Part shown: positions 40,384 to 46,035 of the stretch, piece after piece | Position numbering within the stretch: position 1 is the stretch's first letter | Layout of the letters: every line of letters begins with the position of its first letter | IMG/VR virus record: IMGVR_UViG_3300021959_000084 | Location: 1-46,035 of that record | Length of the DNA: 46,035 nucleotides | Reading direction: 5' to 3' (one strand) | Source: a virus | Translations under genes and position numbers: made by a program | Notes under the pieces: model-generated | Told to the model about the DNA's origin: nothing | Database searches by the model: none | Seen by the model: the letters and a program-made list of their open reading frames with translations, nothing else

Positions 40384-41478
40384 TTAACCTATACCGCCAT
40401 AAAGACCACCACGGTTAGAACTTGTACTGCTTGAAGTGTCTGAGCTTCCGCCACCTATACCCATTACACGGCTAGCACCATAGACTAAATCTGCTTGTGC
40501 TTGTCGTTTGCGTTCCGCCAAGTCTTGGAAGTATGGACTAGCTAAACCTGCGTAACCTTCAGGAGATGCAGTAGGTAAAGCACTAAGGCCTGCTTGACGC
40601 AAGCGCATGGACGCTGCTTGACCGCGTTCTTCTTCTACAGCCGAAGCTATAGTACCTGATTCTGTACTGTCAATCTGAGAAGCTCTACGTAAACCTGCTG
40701 CTCTGTCTGCTGATAGACCACGTGTGTCTTCGTTTAGCTGACGTTCACTTCTAATTTTTGTTTCCGCGTAAGCTGCTTCTGGGTTACCTTGTTGTTGGTC
40801 AGCCATCTGCATAAACTCTTGCGCCGCTAAAACTTGTTGTTCAAACAAGGCACGATTGTCAGAAGCCATACGTTTTAGCTCAGCTTTACGTAGCTCTACT
40901 AGCTCTTGTTCTTCTGGAGATAAACCTGATATGTCAGCGTCACCAAGAGCCATGGCTGTAATTTTCTTTAGCGTTTCTGGGTTAGAAGCAAGACCTGTTA
41001 TAGTAGTACTAAATCCTGCTTTAGCCGCAGAAGTAATTGTGGGTGCTGTGACTGCACCGTTTGCCGCTATTGTAGTACCGTCTGCTAACAAAGCCGAGCC
41101 AGTAGTTGCGTCTACTTTTACTATGTTACTACCTACGGTTTCTGCCGCGGCAGTTACTTCTGGATTAGCCGCCGCTGCATTGTTTGCGGCTGTTGCGGAA
41201 CTATACCCTGAAAACCCGCCTGCTAAACCGCCCATAATAGCACCTTTTTCTACGTCATTACCAGTAACTGCAGCTCCCGCTGCACCTAGAACTGCACCTG
41301 TTGCGGCTGCTCCTACTGTCGCACCTATAGTAGCGGCTGCTGCTGTACTTGCACCTAACGTAGTTGCGGCACTAGATATAGCTGCTGTTGCTCCAACACT
41401 ACTAGCGATTGCTGGGGCTACAAAAGGAATGGCTACCGCTACTGCCACTGCTACAACTACTTTTACTGCTTTAGACAT
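40384..41478 (-). CDS. Membrane-active internal virion protein (364 aa)
   Basis: The first 100 residues are almost purely Ala/Gly/Val (VAVAVAVAIPFVAPAIASS, then GAAATGAVLGAAGAAVTG), with glycine-zipper repeats; the middle is helical with EELVELRKAELKRM-type charge; the end is Ser/Gly-rich. This resembles T7 gp14-like ejection proteins that form a conduit across the outer membrane. Adjacent SLT and giant proteins support that. AGGAG precedes the ATG. Function is inferred from composition and position. Confidence 0.72.
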   Translation of the reverse strand: MSKAVKVVVAVAVAVAIPFVAPAIASSVGATAAISSAATTLGASTAAAATIGATVGAAATGAVLGAAGAAVTGNDVEKGAIMGGLAGGFSGYSSATAANNAAAANPEVTAAAETVGSNIVKVDATTGSALLADGTTIAANGAVTAPTITSAAKAGFSTTITGLASNPETLKKITAMALGDADISGLSPEEQELVELRKAELKRMASDNRALFEQQVLAAQEFMQMADQQQGNPEAAYAETKIRSERQLNEDTRGLSADRAAGLRRASQIDSTESGTIASAVEEERGQAASMRLRQAGLSALPTASPEGYAGLASPYFQDLAERKRQAQADLVYGASRVMGIGGGSSDTSSSTSSNRGGLYGGIG

Positions 41479-41487
41479 TTTAATCTC

Positions 41488-41925
41488 CTATAGAATCATT
41501 CGTACATACGCGCAGGACTTTGTAAATCCGAATCGTTTTATGTAATGTTTTGCTAATCTTTCTGTACCATACGCATCAAGGAACATACATTCATTGGCTC
41601 TAAGCCAATCTAGTATAGATTCCCAGAAGGCATCTCTAAATTTAGATAAGTTTTTACCGGCCATTGCTATTAAGTCTGCACCTTTTTTACCATTCGCTAA
41701 GTGGAACTGTACAGCAATTACGCACTCAGGCATACCATTATTTGACAAAGCAAAAATTACACATTGATCTGTCTGTGCTAGGCAGTATATATCACCTGAG
41801 GTTATGTCGTCTGAGCCTATCTCATTGCTGTTACAAGACGCAGTAAGTAGTGGCTCTAACCAATCCCACAGTTCATCAACCCTTTCAGGTGTTAACATCT
41901 CTATATTTAGATTAGGCTTTGTCAT
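41488..41925 (-). CDS. GNAT-like acyltransferase fold protein (145 aa)
   Basis: The C-terminal half (IDW-like FWESILDWLRANECMFLDAYG and KHYIKRFGFTKSC) has the layout of the last helix and strand of GNAT acetyltransferases, where a Y or F in 'RFGF' packs near the CoA end; the canonical acetyl-CoA binding Q/R-x-x-G-x-G/A is not visible (NGKKGADLI lies at its place). Such GNAT-like genes occur beside internal virion genes in podoviruses. It may be a catalytically altered structural protein. Overlaps the upstream gene by 14 nt. Confidence 0.6.
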   Translation of the reverse strand: MTKPNLNIEMLTPERVDELWDWLEPLLTASCNSNEIGSDDITSGDIYCLAQTDQCVIFALSNNGMPECVIAVQFHLANGKKGADLIAMAGKNLSKFRDAFWESILDWLRANECMFLDAYGTERLAKHYIKRFGFTKSCAYVRMIL

Positions 41926-42655
41926 CCATCGGGCCTTTATTAATCATACTTTTAAAGAAAGCTGTTCCTTTTTCTTCTACTAACCATCTAGGCATAACCA
42001 TTTCTTTTTCGTGTGCCTTAATAACTACTTCGCCAGTAGGTGATTTACTATCGGGTACTTGTCCGCCATGACGCATAGATGGCATAGGTGGTTGCGCCGC
42101 AGGTACATTACCTTGCATTGCATCTTGTCCGCCCATAGAACCTTGAGCTGCACGAGCTGCTACAATTATACCAAACACTAAACCATCGTCATACTCTGCT
42201 GGAATATCTTGTTCGGTTGCTAGCCCTTGTTGTATAGCAAACTGTCTAATCTGTGGGTACATAGATGGGTTACGTAAAGCTGCCATAGCAAGTTGTGATA
42301 ACTTGTTTAACTCTTGTGCTGTAAGTTCGCCAGATTGTACCAACCCCATAACAGCTTGTTTAATTTGTGCTAGCTCTTGAGGACGCGAGTTCATAAACTC
42401 TTGAATCTGCATTTCCATCATGTCTGCGTTCATAGGTTGCTTAGGTGCGCCCATTGCTTCAGGACTAGGTGGTTGTATACCACCAACAGGTTGTCCGCCT
42501 GGGCCTATTTGCCCTCCCATTTCATAAGAAGGTAATCCTCCGCCTGAAGTCATAGCCCCTGCTAACCCACTACCTGGAGGAGTGTATTGTGTAGGAGAAG
42601 GCATACTCATAATGCCTTGTAGAACGGGTGGTAAAGTATTAGGTTGCTGCGCCAT
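41912..42655 (-). CDS. Virion-associated protein (247 aa)
   Basis: N-terminal 80 residues are Pro/Gly/Met/Gln-rich and probably disordered; residues about 85-150 are helical (MQIQEFMNSRPQELAQIKQA); the end has GGQVPDSKSPTGEVVIKAHE, EMVMPRWLVEEKGTAFFKSM. The last block is a motif I know from marine-phage virion proteins that carry 'E.VIP...V...G..FF'. AAGGAG lies 7 nt before the ATG. Role unknown; its position among tail and internal proteins supports a virion function. Confidence 0.68.
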   Translation of the reverse strand: MAQQPNTLPPVLQGIMSMPSPTQYTPPGSGLAGAMTSGGGLPSYEMGGQIGPGGQPVGGIQPPSPEAMGAPKQPMNADMMEMQIQEFMNSRPQELAQIKQAVMGLVQSGELTAQELNKLSQLAMAALRNPSMYPQIRQFAIQQGLATEQDIPAEYDDGLVFGIIVAARAAQGSMGGQDAMQGNVPAAQPPMPSMRHGGQVPDSKSPTGEVVIKAHEKEMVMPRWLVEEKGTAFFKSMINKGPMDDKA

Positions 42656-42658
42656 AGC

Positions 42659-43060
42659 CTAGCTCCTTAGTTGTGTTATAAGTATTTGTACAGTAGCTCT
42701 TAAATTAGCCACATCATTAGCAAGATTTTGTACGTCTATTACTAAAGAATTGTAATCTTCTAGTACTGGGACACTTGCCTGTCCTGTTATAGTTACTGTG
42801 TTGCCGGATATACTAAAGCTAGTTAGTACGTTTACACCTGCTCCGGCGGCAGATACGTTCGTCATGTTTTGCCCGACAGGTTCAGCTAAATTAGATACCT
42901 GTGCTTTAGTTATAGCTTTACTAGCTAGATCGTTCTCGCCACGTATACCCGCTAAGAGTTCTACATTTTCTTTAATAGCAGATAACATCCTAACTTGCCA
43001 CTCATCTACGCCTGTAGTAGGAACAGCAGGGATACCTGAATATCTAGTTGCTAAAGCCAT
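42659..43060 (-). CDS. Small virion protein with terminal coiled coil (133 aa)
   Basis: Starts MALATRYSGIPAVPTTGVDE with a helical segment WQVRMLSAIKENVELL, then a beta region (NVLTSFSISGNTVTITGQAS), and ends in a heptad-like helix (VLEDYNSLVIDVQNLANDVA). The opening 'RYSGIPAVPTTGVDEWQ' is common in small structural proteins of marine phages. Its ATG overlaps the tail-tube stop (TAATG). A trimeric appendage or connector role is possible from the coiled coil. Confidence 0.7.
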   Translation of the reverse strand: MALATRYSGIPAVPTTGVDEWQVRMLSAIKENVELLAGIRGENDLASKAITKAQVSNLAEPVGQNMTNVSAAGAGVNVLTSFSISGNTVTITGQASVPVLEDYNSLVIDVQNLANDVANLRATVQILITQLRS

Positions 43061-45480
43061 TATGTTTCTCTTAGTCCCGTTGGTGTATCTGCAAGATGTA
43101 TAGCTCTTACACGTACAACGCTTTCAAGTTCTACCTCGAATGTATCCGACTTATAGCCTGAAGGCAAACGAAAGGTTTTACTACTAGATAAAGACGTTGT
43201 ATGTTTTAATGTTTTATTAACGTAAAGTTTAAATGTAACCTCGTTTGCACCGTCCCAACGTATAGTTGTATCTTCCCAATCGGCTGTTACAGCATCCCAG
43301 TTAGCTGTGGTATTAGCTGTATAGTCTGCAACAACTCTAGCCGCACCTAAGTTAAGAGGGTTTTTAGTTACAATAGTTTTAGACTTCCATGTATAGTTAG
43401 ACAGTGGTTGTGTACTATCATCCCATAGGTATATGTCACCGTCTGTATCTGCACAGTAGTACAGTTTGTTTGTAAGCGTATCAAACCAAGCAGCTGTAAA
43501 TTTGTAAGTTGTATCTACAAAGAACCCGCCTTGTTTTTCATCTAGCTCAAATATAATACTGCCGTTAGAATGAGATGCAAAGTATGCGTCTTTAAAATAT
43601 GTACCTGTTAATGTACTAGGATCAAGATCAGCGCCCCATGTATCACTGTTATACAAAGCTCTAGTCGCAAGTTGTGCGCCTGTAGTTGTAGAATACAAAG
43701 CTAGACCATCGTGCGTAGCGTACATTACACCCACTCCGGTGTTAACAATACTATTTTTATTTAGGCAAGGAAACCTAGCATCAGTACGTGTAACAGTAAA
43801 TACGGATGGCTCACTACCAGATACAATGTACGCATACGCATCAGTCATAACAATTACGTTACCACTAAACAAAGCAAAACCTACTACGTTGTCTTCTAGT
43901 GTAAACTTATATTCTTCTGGCCACGCATGATACTGCCCAGGTTCTGTAAAGTAAATTTCATTGTTAACAAACCCTGCTAAGATATTGTTCTGTACCGCAG
44001 TAAGACCTTGTAATCCGGCAGGGGGTGGCACAAATAAATTTGTGTTTAATACATTGCCAAGGCTAGCTACTGCAAAATCATCTATAAACGTATAGTTACT
44101 TTCACCCCAATACCTAGCAGTATCTACACCAGGGCTTTCAGAACTATCTATATAGAACGTACCTGTGGCAGATGTAGAAGATACATCAGAAGCCGTTTGC
44201 GCATACTCAAAAGTATAGTCATCTATAATTTCAGTTACTATACCGCCTGCAATATTAAAAGAAGAGTTAGAACAGTTAGCTATTTTAAAATACGTACCTA
44301 CTGCAGTATTATGTGGGTAGGCTAAGGTAACCCTAGATACGTTGCTGGTTCTCTGCACACTAGCTAAAGCAGTAGGAAACCACAATGTTGCAATACGTAA
44401 ATAGTCTGCTGTAGTAGTACCAGTCACAGTACGATATAGCCTAATACCCCTTACAAAATTTTTACCCGATGGTTTTGCTGTAGGTAGATTAGTAACTGTA
44501 ACTACTTGCCCTTCACGTATAAACAACGGATCAGATGGCTCTGAGCCTATTGACTCTTCTTCCCACGGTGTAAACCAAGTGTATAAGTAGTTACGAGAAC
44601 GTATGCTACCGGCTAAATCTATTTTACCATCTGTATTAGCAGTGGTAGCTATAGTAAACCCTGGGCTAGTATAAGTAATAGTAGTATCGGAAGGCGCATT
44701 AACTTCAATAGAGCGTGCGTTAAACGAGCGTAAATCCCACTCGACATTACCAGAAGTACTAACAGATGTAGATGATGTTACTGTAAAACTATTTGCATTT
44801 ACTTTAGTCATAGTAAACACACCACTAACAGCATCGCCAGATGTAAAACGTAGCACAACTTGTGCGCCAGTAGATAACCCGTGGGCGGTAACAGTAATAG
44901 TTATAGTAGTTCCAGACTGAGAGTAAGTGCCACCTACGTGAGTAAACCCAGTAATCGTAGCAACTGCACCAGACTTTAAACCATGTGCCGCACTTGTTGT
45001 TAAAGTGACTACGCCACTAGCATCTCTAGCATAGTTAGTTGTAGTTTTTGTAGTAAAGTTTGCAGCAGCTACTGACAATATAGTATCAGGTAAGGGTAGA
45101 CCTAAATTGTAATAGTCTATAGGATACGGCTCTGCCCCCGTGGTCGCAAGATCGTATGTACTAACCTTAGGTGCGCCATCGCCAGAATAATAAAATCTTT
45201 GTTCGTCAGCGTCCGCCGCCCCCGAGGGAGTAGCAATGTCTACGTCAGTAGGCCACGACAACCACTTTAGTTCGCCAGTGCTAGGCGTACGTAGAGCATG
45301 TAGTTTTTTTATTGTGCCATTACGTTCAGTATTATCTACAATAACAGGTGTAGGGTAAGGGATTAAATCTCCAGAGTATAATTTAATATTTGTAGCAATC
45401 TGTGCAGCTGTATCAGGTAACAGCTCAGGAGCTATCTTTGGCGCTTTACCAAAAAACTTCTGGATTTTAACCCCGGCCAT
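43060..45480 (-). CDS. Large tail-tube/nozzle protein (806 aa)
   Basis: The ATG at 45480 is one base after the endolysin stop and has GGAG 10 nt upstream; a longer reading into the endolysin gene is unlikely. The protein is all-beta. It starts MAGVKIQKFFGKAPKIAPEL and contains Ig-like inserts with AAHGLKSGAVATITGFTH and TAHGLSTGAQVVLRFTSGD (about residues 155-235), then blade-like repeats such as NNEIYFTEPG, SIIFELDEKQGGFF and LYYCADTDGDIYLW. Size and order fit the T7 gp12-type tail nozzle or P22-like stabilising protein. It completes the short tail. Confidence 0.75.
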   Translation of the reverse strand: MAGVKIQKFFGKAPKIAPELLPDTAAQIATNIKLYSGDLIPYPTPVIVDNTERNGTIKKLHALRTPSTGELKWLSWPTDVDIATPSGAADADEQRFYYSGDGAPKVSTYDLATTGAEPYPIDYYNLGLPLPDTILSVAAANFTTKTTTNYARDASGVVTLTTSAAHGLKSGAVATITGFTHVGGTYSQSGTTITITVTAHGLSTGAQVVLRFTSGDAVSGVFTMTKVNANSFTVTSSTSVSTSGNVEWDLRSFNARSIEVNAPSDTTITYTSPGFTIATTANTDGKIDLAGSIRSRNYLYTWFTPWEEESIGSEPSDPLFIREGQVVTVTNLPTAKPSGKNFVRGIRLYRTVTGTTTADYLRIATLWFPTALASVQRTSNVSRVTLAYPHNTAVGTYFKIANCSNSSFNIAGGIVTEIIDDYTFEYAQTASDVSSTSATGTFYIDSSESPGVDTARYWGESNYTFIDDFAVASLGNVLNTNLFVPPPAGLQGLTAVQNNILAGFVNNEIYFTEPGQYHAWPEEYKFTLEDNVVGFALFSGNVIVMTDAYAYIVSGSEPSVFTVTRTDARFPCLNKNSIVNTGVGVMYATHDGLALYSTTTGAQLATRALYNSDTWGADLDPSTLTGTYFKDAYFASHSNGSIIFELDEKQGGFFVDTTYKFTAAWFDTLTNKLYYCADTDGDIYLWDDSTQPLSNYTWKSKTIVTKNPLNLGAARVVADYTANTTANWDAVTADWEDTTIRWDGANEVTFKLYVNKTLKHTTSLSSSKTFRLPSGYKSDTFEVELESVVRVRAIHLADTPTGLRET

Positions 45481-45481
45481 A

Positions 45482-45991
45482 CTATACCATCTCCAACGCT
45501 TGATGTAATGTTTCTTTGTTACGGCGCGTCCAGCCTCGTCCAAAGGTTTCAAAAGTCTTTAACCCTTTATAGAAGTCTTGACGTACGCCGTAAACATAAT
45601 TTATTATTTCTTCTGGGTCTTTTTCCATGATAAGACCTATTGTAGCTGGCCCTATAGCCCCATCTTGAGTAGCCCCAACTGCACGTTGGATAGCCTTGGA
45701 TGGCCTACTTTTTCCGGAATTTACAGCCCAATCAAAGGCGCACCAATCAACCCCAGAAGGAAGCAAATCTCCTTTGACTCGATCCCAGTAGTTCTTCTTG
45801 TATATTGGGCCTACATCTTCTGGCGTTAAGTCACGCATTTCTTGCTCTGTAGACTCACGACCAATCCACTCATCGTATACTTTTTTAGTTACACCTAAAT
45901 TTGTCATACCCCCAGGGTCATCAGGGTGGTCAACAAATCCTCCTTCATGAGAAAGAAGCATGTCTAAACATTTATCAAAGTTCTCTTTCAT
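45482..45991 (-). CDS. Endolysin, GH108-type muramidase with PG-binding domain (169 aa)
   Basis: Residues 1-100 match GH108 N-acetylmuramidases: HEGGF (catalytic E16), DDPGGMTNLGVT and YWDRVKGDLLPSGVDWCAFD. The remainder (SKAIQRAVGATQDGAIGPAT) is the short peptidoglycan-binding-like helix pair seen in this family. AAGGAA lies 8 nt before the ATG, and there is no signal or SAR helix, so release needs a holin. No holin gene is adjacent. Its ATG overlaps the stop of the gene that ends at 45988 (ATGA). Confidence 0.9.
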   Translation of the reverse strand: MKENFDKCLDMLLSHEGGFVDHPDDPGGMTNLGVTKKVYDEWIGRESTEQEMRDLTPEDVGPIYKKNYWDRVKGDLLPSGVDWCAFDWAVNSGKSRPSKAIQRAVGATQDGAIGPATIGLIMEKDPEEIINYVYGVRQDFYKGLKTFETFGRGWTRRNKETLHQALEMV

Positions 45992-46035
45992 TTTGTAATT
46001 CCTTGTTTTTTCTCGTAGCTGCGGAGTCCGCCCAA
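45988..46035 (-). CDS. C-terminal end of an upstream gene cut by the right edge
   Basis: The minus-strand frame is open from the edge for 15 codons (LGGLRSYEKKQGITK) and ends in a TGA that overlaps the endolysin ATG as ATGA, the same coupling used throughout the late block. The residues resemble the 'SY...QG.Y.K' end of tail-fibre proteins. Joined to the left edge, the frame continues the fibre gene at 1-792 exactly, so this is probably its last part. Confidence 0.65.
   Translation of the reverse strand: MGGLRSYEKKQGITK

Noticed and set aside
45480-45552. Upstream start for the tail-tube protein inside the endolysin gene
   Set aside because: The extra 24 residues are a frame-shifted copy of the endolysin end; the ATG at 45480 follows the stop by one base with a GGAG.

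Overview
The window reads as the genome, or very nearly the genome, of a tailed double-stranded DNA bacteriophage with a podovirus-like virion, most likely infecting a marine bacterium. The evidence is a complete packaging, capsid and short-tail gene set; a lytic-transglycosylase internal virion protein next to a giant ejection-type protein; no tape-measure, sheath or long-tail genes; and many small structural proteins of kinds I know from marine phage genomes. I see no integrase, excisionase, repressor cassette, tRNA, IS element, CRISPR array or phage RNA polymerase, so transcription probably depends on host RNA polymerase. Nearly every gene has a Shine-Dalgarno site or a stop/start overlap with its upstream neighbour.

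The layout is two opposed gene blocks. The late block is on the minus strand. It starts at the small terminase (13085) and runs leftward: small terminase, 69-aa ORF, large terminase, terminator plus promoter, portal, scaffold, major capsid, decoration-like protein, a run of small basic proteins, two head-tail connectors, and several small appendage or fibre proteins, leaving the left edge inside a tail-fibre gene. The same strand resumes at the right edge: the end of an upstream gene, GH108 endolysin, large tail-tube protein, small virion proteins, a GNAT-like protein, a membrane-active protein, the SLT-domain internal protein and a 2433-aa polyvalent ejection protein ending at 30611. The reading frame of the left-edge fibre gene continues in phase into the right edge if the ends are joined, so the sequence is probably a closed or circularly permuted 46,035-bp genome.

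The early/replication block is on the plus strand from 13414 to 30614. It opens with two small genes (94 aa and a two-helix 52-aa membrane peptide) and a strong terminator. A roughly 600-bp AT-rich region without genes follows, holding a perfect 26-bp inverted repeat and many TAGTTAG iterons, and it is the best candidate for the replication origin. After it come small unknown genes including a tandem paralogue pair, a MoxR ATPase / DUF3150 / metallopeptidase-VWA module, unknown early genes, then the DNA metabolism set: family A DNA polymerase (Leu at the position equivalent to E. coli 762), PD-(D/E)XK nuclease with a Cys cluster, VRR-NUC nuclease, SNF2-type helicase, an SSB-like acidic-tailed protein, a small HTH protein and a primase/DUF927-helicase fusion. 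The two blocks converge with overlapping stop codons at 30611-30614 and diverge from 13086-13413.

The expected course is: early genes copy and process DNA from the iteron region using the phage polymerase, primase-helicase and nucleases; late genes then build a capsid, package DNA through the terminase and portal, and assemble a short tail whose internal proteins (364, 816 and 2433 aa) are probably ejected into the next host. The least understood parts are the iteron region, the tandem paralogue pair, the MoxR/VWA module and the giant protein with its zincin-like motif and array of clamp-motif-like peptides.
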